Assembly (NCBI GenBank): GCA_026986055.1
Contig: JALSPH010000234.1
Coordinates: forward strand, 1 to 7,613
DNA: 7,613 nucleotides
Reading direction: 5' to 3'
Origin: Campylobacterales bacterium
GTDB lineage: Bacteria > Campylobacterota > Campylobacteria > Campylobacterales > Hydrogenimonadaceae
Part shown: in pieces, positions 1 through 6,594 of the stretch
Position numbering within the stretch: position 1 is the stretch's first letter
Layout: every line of letters starts with the position of its first letter
Position numbers and translations under genes: made by a program
Notes under the pieces: generated by a model
What the model was told of the DNA's origin: nothing
Databases searched by the model: none
Seen by the model: only the letters and a program-made list of their open reading frames with translations

Positions 1-963
1 ACCCAACGTCGACTTTTTCAACTTCCCGCTCTGAGGATGGGCAGGTCTGTAGTCGCTCACCGCAGCTGCCATAAAGAGCCAGGGGGTTTTCTGCACCAGT
101 TCCGGCCTTCCGGTTTCGGAGTGGAAAGAGGGTTTCGTCAAGACCCCTTTTTTTGCAACCCTTAGGGCATCTTCGGTGTACTTCAGCAACTCCTCGGCAC
201 TCTCTACTCTTATGACGTGCACGGGAGGGATACTTTTTGGCTCTTTCGTCGTTACATAACAGACATCGGCCCCTTTGGCAAAAAGAGCGGTAACGAGCGC
301 TTCGGCCATCTTTCCGCTGGAGAAGTTGGAGAGGTACCTTACATCGTCTATCTTTTCTATCGTACCTCCTCCGGTAACTACGACGCGTCGGTTCTGCCAG
401 TACTCATCCAAAAAGAGGTGCTTCAAAGAGGCGGCAAAGATACTTTTCGGTTCGGCCATAGCCCCTTTGCCTACCGTATTGCATGCAAGAGGTTTTATCT
501 GAGGCTCCACTACCTCTATGCGGTGCAGCTTCAAAAGCTTGAGGCTGGCTTCCGTTACCGGATGCTCCAACATTCTGGTGTTTGCGGCCGGGCATAGCAG
601 GATGGTTTTGTCGAATGCAAGAGCGGTTTGAAGAAGAAGGTTGTCGGCTATGCCGTTTGACATCTTGTTGATCGTATTTGCGGTAGCGGGGGCTATGATG
701 AAAAGATCGGCCCACTCCCCTATGCCTATATGGTTCAAATCCCCCTCCCAGCTTTCGGACTCTTCGTGAAGTACTCCATTTGCACTCAGAGCCTCCATCG
801 TAAGGGGAGTTACAAACCGCTTTGCCGATTCGCTCATAACGACCCTTACTTCGGCTCCGGCATTTACGTAGAGACGAACCAGTTCGCATGCACGGTATGC
901 GGCTATGCTGCCGGTAACGCCTATAAGGATCTTTTTACCGTCAAGGCGGGCCTGATCAACCAT
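1..963 (-). CDS. coaBC: Bifunctional phosphopantothenoylcysteine decarboxylase / phosphopantothenate-cysteine ligase, 3' end outside window
   Basis: This cytoplasmic enzyme makes 4'-phosphopantetheine for coenzyme A: the C-terminal CoaB half joins cysteine to phosphopantothenate (CTP-dependent) and the N-terminal CoaC flavoprotein half decarboxylates the product. I translated 321 codons by hand; the frame is open to the left edge, so the C-terminus is missing. The CoaC domain (about residues 10-185) shows [11 protein letters not shown] at 15-25, the catalytic histidine H78 in NHIG, APATANT at 91-97, and the active-site cysteine C161 in [10 protein letters not shown]. The CoaB domain starts near 190, with VVVTGGGT at 194-201, SNFSSGKMA at 212-220, AAAVSDYRP at 299-307 and the lysine-rich KLKK at 314-317. 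One oddity: the usual PAMN loop reads PAAN (125-128). The ATG overlaps the 3' end of glmU by 8 bp, preceded by a purine-rich GGGAAAAAAG, so translation is probably coupled to glmU. The family assignment is secure. Confidence 0.96.
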   Translation of the reverse strand, partial: MVDQARLDGKKILIGVTGSIAAYRACELVRLYVNAGAEVRVVMSESAKRFVTPLTMEALSANGVLHEESESWEGDLNHIGIGEWADLFIIAPATANTINKMSNGIADNLLLQTALAFDKTILLCPAANTRMLEHPVTEASLKLLKLHRIEVVEPQIKPLACNTVGKGAMAEPKSIFAASLKHLFLDEYWQNRRVVVTGGGTIEKIDDVRYLSNFSSGKMAEALVTALFAKGADVCYVTTKEPKSIPPVHVIRVESAEELLKYTEDALRVAKKGVLTKPSFHSETGRPELVQKTPWLFMAAAVSDYRPAHPQSGKLKKSTLG

Positions 964-2260
964 CTTTTTTCCCGGTTCTGAAGAATTTGTGGAAGAAGTT
1001 TTCGACGATCTTCTGGGGAGTTCTCGAGATCGCAAGTGATCCGCTTTTGACATCTTTGGTTACGGTCGTGCCTGCCGCTATCATGACATCATCTTCAATC
1101 GTAACGGGCGCAACGATTTGCGTATCTGAGCCGATAAAGACATTTTTGCCTATCGTTGTCTTATATTTTGATATACCGTCGTAGTTGCAGGTTATCGTAC
1201 CCGCTCCTATATTTGTCCCTTCATCGATTTCGGCATCTCCCAGGTAGCTAAGGTGTCCCGCTTTCACACCTTTGAGGTGAGACTTTTTCACCTCTACGAA
1301 GTTTCCTATATGGGTATCTACCAAAACGGTTCCGGGCCTGATTCGCGCCATAGGTCCGCACGTAGAGCTTTTTATGTCGGCATCCTCTACAACGGTATGA
1401 GCCTTTATATGACTATCGTTAATGATACTTTCGCCTAAGATCGTCACTCCGTTTTCAAGTTCGCACTCACCTATGAACTGGGCTCTTGAGTCTATGTAGA
1501 TAGTGGAGGGCAGATGCATCGTGACTCCTGATCTCATCCACTTCTCTTTGATCTTTGCCTGCATTATCTCTTCAGCGCAAGCTAGGTCGTAGCGGCTGTT
1601 TACGCCTTTGAAAGCCTCCTCCTCTACCCAAACGGGAACTATGTGCCTTCCATCCTCTTTCGCCATCTTCACGATATCGGTGAGGTAGTACTCTTTTTGG
1701 GCATTGTCGTTTGAAAGGAGGGGAAGGTATCTTTCGAGTACCTCCTTTTTGAATAGGTAGACGCCGGCGTTTACGGTTTTTATGCTCTTCTGTTTATCTG
1801 TTGCATCTTTCTCTTCGACGATACCTTGAACTTCACCATTTTTGACGATCACCCTTCCATATCCGGAAGGGTCTGGAAGGTCGAAAACGCTCATCACTAT
1901 ATCGCCGTCCATTTTGAGCAGGGGCTCCAGCGCTTCTTGCGTAACAAGAGGCATATCACCGTTTAGAACCAGCACCTTTTCATGTTTTGGCTCTATATTC
2001 ATTACGGCGCCGCCGGTTCCGGGGTAGTTCTCATGATCTTGTAATACGAACTTGATATTGTCGAAACTCTTTGTTATCTCCTCTTCAATGAGTTTGGCCT
2101 GGTGGTACAAAACCACATAGATATCGTCGCTTACGCTTTGAGCCGCTTTGATGGAGTAGTGGAGCATCGGAAGGCCGCTTATGGGGTGCAGAACTTTAGG
2201 AAGTTTCGATTTCATACGCGTTCCCTGTCCGGCCGCCAGGATGATTACGGAGATACTCAT
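956..2260 (-). CDS. glmU: Bifunctional UDP-N-acetylglucosamine pyrophosphorylase / glucosamine-1-phosphate N-acetyltransferase
   Basis: GlmU acetylates glucosamine-1-phosphate and then couples it to UTP, giving UDP-GlcNAc for peptidoglycan and lipopolysaccharide. The 434-residue product is full length but somewhat shorter than the E. coli protein (456). The N-terminal uridylyltransferase domain has [18 protein letters not shown] at 8-25, the metal-binding GDMPL at 101-105, and NAGVYLF at 164-170; N221 in FKGVNSR fits the second metal ligand. The C-terminal left-handed beta-helix has RIRPG at 306-310, the catalytic histidine H336 in [24 protein letters not shown] at 350-362 and [12 protein letters not shown] at 374-385. 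The ATG directly precedes the nucleotidyltransferase motif as usual, and AGAGG lies roughly 12 bases upstream, a loosely spaced ribosome site. It is first in a glmU-coaBC operon, divergent from motA. Confidence 0.98.
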   Translation of the reverse strand: MSISVIILAAGQGTRMKSKLPKVLHPISGLPMLHYSIKAAQSVSDDIYVVLYHQAKLIEEEITKSFDNIKFVLQDHENYPGTGGAVMNIEPKHEKVLVLNGDMPLVTQEALEPLLKMDGDIVMSVFDLPDPSGYGRVIVKNGEVQGIVEEKDATDKQKSIKTVNAGVYLFKKEVLERYLPLLSNDNAQKEYYLTDIVKMAKEDGRHIVPVWVEEEAFKGVNSRYDLACAEEIMQAKIKEKWMRSGVTMHLPSTIYIDSRAQFIGECELENGVTILGESIINDSHIKAHTVVEDADIKSSTCGPMARIRPGTVLVDTHIGNFVEVKKSHLKGVKAGHLSYLGDAEIDEGTNIGAGTITCNYDGISKYKTTIGKNVFIGSDTQIVAPVTIEDDVMIAAGTTVTKDVKSGSLAISRTPQKIVENFFHKFFRTGKKDG

Positions 2261-2289
2261 GCTTTCTCTTTACCTCTCTTATATTCGTT

Positions 2290-2317
2290 ATTATAGGAAC
2301 TTTTTATAAGGCTCTAA
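2290..2317 (-). promoter_or_regulatory. Probable sigma-70 promoter of glmU-coaBC
   Basis: On the minus strand a perfect TATAAT -10 box lies at 2290-2295, 30 bp upstream of the glmU ATG, which would give a leader of about 20 bases. The -35 side is weak: TTAGAG at 2312-2317 with a 16-bp spacer is only a half match to TTGACA. Campylobacterota promoters often have poor -35 boxes, so the -10 box carries the call. The start site is inferred, not seen. Confidence 0.55.
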
Positions 2318-2360
2318 TTTATGAGATTTTAACGCAAGAAAGATTAAAATGTCCCAAATT

Positions 2361-2410
2361 TTGGCCATTTTACCAAGAGCTATTTATATTTGTACACAAT
2401 AGGCCGATAT
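2361..2410 (+). promoter_or_regulatory. Candidate promoters of the motA-motB-fliP-trmA operon
   Basis: Two possibilities overlap in the AT-rich divergent region. First, GCCGATAT at 2403-2410 matches seven of eight positions of the flagellar sigma-28 (FliA) -10 element GCCGATAA and contains CGATAT, but no good TAAA lies 15-16 bp upstream (only TTTA or TTAT around 2383-2387). Second, a sigma-70 reading is TTGGCC at 2361-2366, an 18-bp gap, then TATATT at 2385-2390. Either would leave a leader of about 70-90 bases before the motA ATG at 2487. That leader contains a GGGCCC-centred stretch near 2444-2449 that I cannot assign. No sigma-54 (GG-N10-GC type) site was obvious. The rest of 2261-2486 holds no gene. 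Confidence 0.35.
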
Positions 2411-2486
2411 AGAGTATGACGGAAACAGAGGGTCGCTTTAAAAGGGCCCCTGAGAGTAAAAATATGTAAATTCAGCAGGAGTCTCG

Positions 2487-3251
2487 ATGGACCTCGGTAG
2501 TGTCATCGGTTTGGTATTGATCTTGGGCCTACTGTTCGGTGCGATGGCCATGGGTGTCGGAATCGGCGCCTATATAGATATTCCCTCCGTTCTGATCGTC
2601 ATAGGGGGCTCGATAGGAGCTCTGCTTGTGGCTTTCAAGATGGAGCAGATGAAGAACTTCGTAAAGATCTTCATGATAGCCATAAAGCCGCCACAGGAGA
2701 ATGTACCGGAACTGATAAAGAAACTGGTGGAGTACTCCACCCAGGCTCGCCGCGACGGAATTTTGTCTCTTGAAGCGGCGGCCAACAACGAAGAGAACGA
2801 GTTTTTGAAAAAGGGTCTCTCGATGGCGGTGGACGGTAACGAACCGGACACGATAAGGGAGCTCTTGGAGATAGAGATGGAGCAGACGAGCGAAAGGCAC
2901 AAAGCCAATGCCGCTATCTTCGACCAGTGGGCCGGTCTGGCGGGGGCAATGGGTATGATCGGAACACTCATCGGACTGGTTGCGATGCTCCTTAACATGT
3001 CGGATCCGAGTGCCATCGGACCCTCTATGGCGGTTGCGTTGCTTACGACAATGTACGGTGCTATGATAGGCAACATATTCGGCACTCCGATAGCCAACAT
3101 TCTAAATATCAGAGATGCTGACGAAAACCTGGTCCGTACGATCATTCTCGAAGGTATTATGTCTATACAAGCAGGGGACAACCCAAGAACTCTTGAAGCC
3201 AAACTTCTTTCGTTCCTTCCGCCGAACGAGCGGGTTAGTCAGTTCGAGTAG
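2487..3251 (+). CDS. motA: Flagellar motor stator protein MotA, PomA-like
   Basis: MotA forms the membrane ring of the flagellar stator; with MotB it conducts ions and turns the rotor through its cytoplasmic loop. The 254-residue protein has four predicted helices (about 5-24, 34-50, 150-171, 180-203) around a large cytoplasmic segment. Key rotor-contact residues are present in ARRDGILSLE (R88/R89 and E96, matching E. coli R90 and E98). The TM3-TM4 stretch AMGMIGTLIGLVAML (154-168) and AIGPSMAVALLTTMYGA (176-192) looks closer to Vibrio PomA than to enteric MotA, judged from memory. The second conserved proline is kept (P201 in GTPIAN), but the first, in TM3, is replaced by G153. A strong AGGAG sits 5 bp before the ATG, fixing the start. 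It leads an operon with motB, 10 bp downstream. The family is certain; ion type is inferred. Confidence 0.96.
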   Translation: MDLGSVIGLVLILGLLFGAMAMGVGIGAYIDIPSVLIVIGGSIGALLVAFKMEQMKNFVKIFMIAIKPPQENVPELIKKLVEYSTQARRDGILSLEAAANNEENEFLKKGLSMAVDGNEPDTIRELLEIEMEQTSERHKANAAIFDQWAGLAGAMGMIGTLIGLVAMLLNMSDPSAIGPSMAVALLTTMYGAMIGNIFGTPIANILNIRDADENLVRTIILEGIMSIQAGDNPRTLEAKLLSFLPPNERVSQFE

Positions 3252-3261
3252 GTAGTGAGTA

Positions 3262-4098
3262 ATGGCTAAGCAGAAGTGTCCGGAGTGTCCCAAATGTTTG
3301 CCGGGGTGGCTTGCCGCCTTCGGAGACTTGATGAGCCTGCTCCTATGCTTTTTCGTTCTCCTTCTTTCGATGTCTACTATGGATGCCAAAAAACTTGAAG
3401 AGGCGATCGGCTCTTTGGCCGGGGCACTTTCGGTGCTTGAAGGGGGAGAGCGCTCAGAGCTTGAAGAGAGACGCATGGAGAGCGGTACCGGAGGGGGTGC
3501 GGCAGCCACTTCACCTACCGAAATCCAGACTTCCCAGCAGTCTCAGCCGCAGATGGACAACCAAATAAGCAAGATGATGATGCAGCTTCAATCTCTCAAA
3601 GATGAGATGAACGAGATAATGATGAGCCAGGGTGCCACTCCGGCAGTTTTGGAGGAGTCGGAGAAGGGTTTTCTTCTAAGGCTTCCCGCAGAGCTTCTTT
3701 TTAAACCGGGTGAAGCTAAAATTGACAATATGGATGCTATACTATTCCTGAAAAGAATCGCCATGATAATAAGCAAGCTCCCAAATACGCTGCTGGTAAA
3801 CGTCAGAGGGCATACCGACAACGTTCCTCCCGGAGCCGGGAGCCCATACCGCGACAACTGGGAGCTTTCGGCAGCCCGGGCGGTTTCGGTGGTAAAAGAG
3901 CTCATTAGAGACGGAGTCGATCCGAAGCGGCTCTCCGCTTGCGGAAATGCGGAGTACAAACCGGTCGCGACGAACGCTACGCCGGAGGGGCGTGCCAAAA
4001 ACAGGCGAGTAGATCTTTACTTCTTCTCGAACGAACCGGAACTCGAGAAGAGTGCAAGAAAAGGAATTTTGGATGCAAAAGAGCCGGCCGCACCTTAA
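3262..4098 (+). CDS. motB: Flagellar motor stator protein MotB, PomB-like, with OmpA/peptidoglycan-binding domain
   Basis: MotB carries the ion-binding aspartate and anchors the stator to peptidoglycan. The 278-residue product has a short cytoplasmic tail with the cysteine cluster CPECPKC (6-12), one membrane helix (about 16-38) with the essential aspartate D22 in FGDLMSLLLCFFVLLLS, a plug/linker region (about 42-125, including a Gly/Ser/Gln-rich stretch and a short amphipathic helix at 100-122), and a C-terminal OmpA-like domain with VRGHTDNVPPG (181-191), NWELSAARA (199-207) and GRAKNRRVDLYF (243-254). The helix resembles Vibrio PomB much more than the YADFxxxxxAxF pattern of proton-type MotB in E. 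coli or Helicobacter, which suggests sodium coupling but does not prove it. The ribosome site (GGTAGTGAG) is weak, so translation may depend on motA just upstream. fliP follows after 2 bp. Confidence 0.96.
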   Translation: MAKQKCPECPKCLPGWLAAFGDLMSLLLCFFVLLLSMSTMDAKKLEEAIGSLAGALSVLEGGERSELEERRMESGTGGGAAATSPTEIQTSQQSQPQMDNQISKMMMQLQSLKDEMNEIMMSQGATPAVLEESEKGFLLRLPAELLFKPGEAKIDNMDAILFLKRIAMIISKLPNTLLVNVRGHTDNVPPGAGSPYRDNWELSAARAVSVVKELIRDGVDPKRLSACGNAEYKPVATNATPEGRAKNRRVDLYFFSNEPELEKSARKGILDAKEPAAP

Positions 4099-4100
4099 AG

Positions 4101-4835
4101 ATGCATAGAACGCTATACTTTTTTCTCCTCTTTTTAGCGCTGCCGCTTGTCGCCGCAGTCGACATACCTACGGTAAACCTTTCGCTCTCCGCCCCTGCGG
4201 AGCCGAAAGATCTCGTGAACACTCTCAATATAGTCATAATTCTCACTCTTTTGGTTCTGGCTCCATCACTTGTGCTAGTGATGACGAGTTTCATACGGCT
4301 GATAGTAGTGTTCGCCTTTTTAAGGCAGGCTCTTGGAACACAACAGACTCCTCCTACGCAACTTCTTGTCTCTTTGGCTCTTGTGATAACTCTTTTTATA
4401 ATGGAACCGATGGGTAAAGAGGCTTACGAGAAGGGAATCAAACCCTATATGGATAAAAAGATAGGTTACGAAGTGGCTTTCGAAGAGACGGTAAAGCCGT
4501 TCAAATCTTTCATGCTCAGAAACACCAGAGAAGCCGACCTTGCACTATTTTATCGCATAAGGGGGCTCGAAAACCCGAAAACGGAAGCCGATGTCTCTTT
4601 GACCGCTCTGCTTCCGGCCTTTATGATAAGTGAGCTAAAAACGGCATTCGAGATAGGCTTTTTGATATTTCTTCCATTTCTTGTCATAGATATGGTCGTA
4701 AGCTCCGTTCTGATGAGTATGGGTATGATGATGCTGCCGCCCGTTATGATATCTTTACCCTTCAAGATACTTATATTCGTTCTCGTCGATGGATGGCATC
4801 TACTCGTCGGGAATCTGGTGGAGAGTTTCAAATGA
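4101..4835 (+). CDS. fliP: Flagellar type III export gate protein FliP
   Basis: FliP assembles with FliQ and FliR into the export gate through which flagellar rod, hook and filament subunits leave the cell. From the ATG at 4101 the product is 244 residues, the same size as E. coli FliP (245). It begins with a cleavable-looking signal peptide (hydrophobic 5-19, ending VAAVD), as is typical of FliP. Family motifs include MTSFIRLIVVFAFLRQALG (61-79), TPPTQLL (83-89), and the C-terminal hallmark LPPVMISLPFKILIFVLVDG (212-231). The open frame extends upstream to 3939, but that part overlaps motB and would destroy the signal peptide, so I use 4101. The ribosome site is poor (TTAAAG), and the motB stop lies 2 bp upstream, so translational coupling is likely. 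It is separated from fliQ and fliR, which are not here. Confidence 0.97.
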   Translation: MHRTLYFFLLFLALPLVAAVDIPTVNLSLSAPAEPKDLVNTLNIVIILTLLVLAPSLVLVMTSFIRLIVVFAFLRQALGTQQTPPTQLLVSLALVITLFIMEPMGKEAYEKGIKPYMDKKIGYEVAFEETVKPFKSFMLRNTREADLALFYRIRGLENPKTEADVSLTALLPAFMISELKTAFEIGFLIFLPFLVIDMVVSSVLMSMGMMMLPPVMISLPFKILIFVLVDGWHLLVGNLVESFK

Positions 4836-5944
4836 TATGCAGACACTTCGGCGAGTGCGGAAGCTGCTCAATTTATGAATCGACTTATGAGGAGCAGCTT
4901 GAAAAGAAGCTTCAAAAACTATCTTCACTTCTCTCCCCGTTTTACGACGGTGAAATATCTCCTTTCGCATCTGAGAGGGAGGCTTACAGAGCGAGAGCCG
5001 AGTACAAGATTTATCGTGATGAAGATGGGCTCTTTTACGCTATGCGTCACTTGGACAAAAAGAGGTATGTCAAGCTTCAAGAGTGCCCCATGGTATCTCT
5101 GCCTATCAGAAAGAGGATGTGGAGGCTTCTTGATATAGTACAAGGTGACGAGGAGCTTGGAAAGAGGCTTTTTGGGGTCGAGTTTCTATCTACATCCACG
5201 GATGAGGTTCTTGTAACTATGCTCTACCATCGCAGGCTGGAGGATGAGTGGCAAAAGAGGGCTAAAGAGCTTGAAAAGATGCTAGATATCAGGGTTATAG
5301 GGCGAAGCAGAAAGCAGAAGATTGTCGTAAGTAGCGAGTATGTCACCGAAACCCTTACGGTTTGTGCAAAGGAGTACAGCTACAGACACTACGAGCAGAG
5401 TTTCACCCAGCCAAATACCGGAATCAACGAAAAGATGATAGAGTGGGCGATGGATGGCGCGAAGGAGTTTGGCGAGGGAGACTTTTGCGAGCTTTATGCC
5501 GGTGCCGGAAACTTCACGATACCGCTCTCCACACTCTTTGAAAAAGCTCTTGCGACCGAGATTTCCAAACGTTCCATACATGCAGCGCTCGAAAACTGCG
5601 CTATCAACGGCGTGGAAAATATAACTTTCGTAAGGATGAGCAGCGAAGAGTTTACGGAAGCTCTTTTGGGCAAAAGAGAGTTCAACCGTCTAAAGGGTGT
5701 CGATCTGCAATCTTACGATCTTAAAACTCTGCTTGTAGACCCGCCGAGATCCGGCCTGGATGAGGCCACCAGGAGTCTCGCTTCGATGTTTAAGACTATC
5801 ATATACATATCATGTAACCCCCAAACGCTAGCAAGGGATCTTGAAGAGTTGAGCAGGACTCATAGCGTAAAGAGGGGTGCACTTTTCGACCAGTTCCCAT
5901 ACACTCCCCATATGGAAGCGGGGGTGGTTTTGGTTAAGAGTTGA
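4832..5944 (+). CDS. trmA: tRNA (uracil-5-)-methyltransferase TrmA with RlmD-like iron-sulfur cysteines
   Basis: TrmA uses S-adenosylmethionine to make 5-methyluridine at position 54 of the tRNA T-loop. The 370-residue product (E. coli 366) has the SAM motif FCELYAGAGNFTIPLS (218-233), FTQPN (191-195), the REFNRLKGVDLQSY signature (282-295), DPPRSGLD (303-310), the nucleophile C328 in SCNPQT, and the general base E362 in HMEAGVVL. REFNRLxGxDLxSY and the close match to E. coli TrmA throughout favour tRNA over rRNA as target, and there is no TRAM domain. Unlike E. coli TrmA, the N-terminus reads CRHFGECGSC (C3, C9, C12), with a further cysteine C85 in LQECPM, the arrangement used by RlmD for a 4Fe-4S cluster. 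I chose the ATG at 4832 because GGAG lies 8 bp upstream and it gives an ATGA overlap with the fliP stop; an earlier ATG at 4793 lies deep inside fliP. Confidence 0.94.
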   Translation: MICRHFGECGSCSIYESTYEEQLEKKLQKLSSLLSPFYDGEISPFASEREAYRARAEYKIYRDEDGLFYAMRHLDKKRYVKLQECPMVSLPIRKRMWRLLDIVQGDEELGKRLFGVEFLSTSTDEVLVTMLYHRRLEDEWQKRAKELEKMLDIRVIGRSRKQKIVVSSEYVTETLTVCAKEYSYRHYEQSFTQPNTGINEKMIEWAMDGAKEFGEGDFCELYAGAGNFTIPLSTLFEKALATEISKRSIHAALENCAINGVENITFVRMSSEEFTEALLGKREFNRLKGVDLQSYDLKTLLVDPPRSGLDEATRSLASMFKTIIYISCNPQTLARDLEELSRTHSVKRGALFDQFPYTPHMEAGVVLVKS

Positions 5945-5998
5945 GAGTTGAGAGTTGAGAGTTAAGAGTTGAGAGTTAAGAGTTAAGAGTTGTGAGTT
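5936..5998 (+). repeat. Tandem heptanucleotide repeat, nine units of RAGAGTT
   Basis: Nine consecutive 7-bp units run without a gap: AAGAGTT, GAGAGTT three times, AAGAGTT, GAGAGTT, AAGAGTT twice, and a decayed GTGAGTT. The array begins on the last two sense codons of trmA, and the trmA TGA is formed across the junction of the first and second units. Because the stop comes so early, gain or loss of later units would not change TrmA. The array then fills most of the gap before the convergent rhodanese gene. The remaining 5999-6066 contains no gene, and I see no strong hairpin followed by a T run for either transcript. Heptamer arrays of this sort are prone to slippage. Confidence 0.93.
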
Positions 5999-6066
5999 GT
6001 TGAATTGCTACCTTTCGTATTCAAAATAGTAACGCTGAAAAATGGATTATAAACGATCGAGCGCCA

Positions 6067-6594
6067 CTACTCGCCGCCTGAAGGCAGACCTTCGGCTCTC
6101 CAGTCGAAGATGAACCCACCCTCCAGATTATAGACGTTTTCGAAACCGTTTTTGGCCAATTTGTTGGCGGCATACACCGACCTTTCACCGCTTCTGCACA
6201 TTAGGATAACAGGTTTTTCAAGGTTGCCGCCGACCGCTTTTTTTACCTCTTCGACAAACTTTTCGTTCTCATCCATCATCGGGCGGTATGTCTTCTTTAC
6301 ATGGATCGCCTTCCCCTTTTTACTCTCTACTTCCGCAACTTTCAGGCGTGTTTGAATAGGCGGAATATCTATGCGTACGAAGAAGATTGGAATGTTGACC
6401 GAACCTACCGCATGGCCTGCATACAAAAATTCGACAGGGTCCCTTACATCTATGATCAAAGCTCCCTCTTTCTCTACCATACGCATAGCCTCTTTGGCCT
6501 CTATATCGTCGCTGTACTCGAACTCCTCTGCCCCAACGTTTAGTGCAAACAGAAGTAAAAATATAATCGCTAACGATTTTATAAATTTCGACAT
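6067..6594 (-). CDS. Exported single-domain rhodanese-like sulfurtransferase
   Basis: The 175-residue product begins with a clear export signal (KFIK, then hydrophobic 8-20, ending NVGAEE with a likely cut after A22), so the mature protein should be periplasmic. A single rhodanese domain follows: LIIDVRDPVEF (47-57), GHAVGSVNIPIFF (60-72), the active-site loop CRSGERS with nucleophile C133, and the closing NLEGGFIFDW (156-165). Rhodaneses move sulfane sulfur from donors such as thiosulfate or polysulfide to acceptors; the acceptor here is unknown. An insertion of charged residues (about 84-110) separates the two halves. The frame stays open up to 6735, but the ATG at 6594 is chosen because GGAG lies 5 bp upstream and because it places the signal peptide at the start. 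The gene converges on trmA and is divergent from feoA. Confidence 0.88.
   Translation of the reverse strand: MSKFIKSLAIIFLLLFALNVGAEEFEYSDDIEAKEAMRMVEKEGALIIDVRDPVEFLYAGHAVGSVNIPIFFVRIDIPPIQTRLKVAEVESKKGKAIHVKKTYRPMMDENEKFVEEVKKAVGGNLEKPVILMCRSGERSVYAANKLAKNGFENVYNLEGGFIFDWRAEGLPSGGE

Noticed and set aside
217..597. Open frame on the plus strand opposite coaBC (and another at 404-889 on the minus strand)
   Set aside because: Both are shadows. The coaBC frame on the minus strand gives a continuous, family-consistent protein through this whole stretch; these frames give low-complexity Arg/Ser/Tyr-rich translations with no motif.
2354..2364. Short palindrome CCAAATTTTGG in the glmU/motA divergent region as a possible operator
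   Set aside because: Eleven bases of AT-rich symmetry are expected by chance in such DNA and match no operator that I know.
2570..3202. Long minus-strand open frame (210 codons) antisense to motA
   Set aside because: It is Ser/Ile/Ala-rich with no recognisable motif and is explained by the codon bias of motA, which is unmistakable on the other strand.
3939..4100. Upstream extension of the fliP reading frame
   Set aside because: It overlaps motB, would bury the fliP signal peptide, and makes the protein 54 residues longer than the family norm.
5936..5998. Possible CRISPR array
   Set aside because: The units are 7 bp and contiguous with no spacers, so this is a simple tandem repeat.
6040..6055. 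TATAAT on the minus strand in the trmA/rhodanese gap as a promoter for an antisense RNA
   Set aside because: There is no -35 partner and no gene downstream on that strand; AT-rich intergenic DNA gives such hexamers often.
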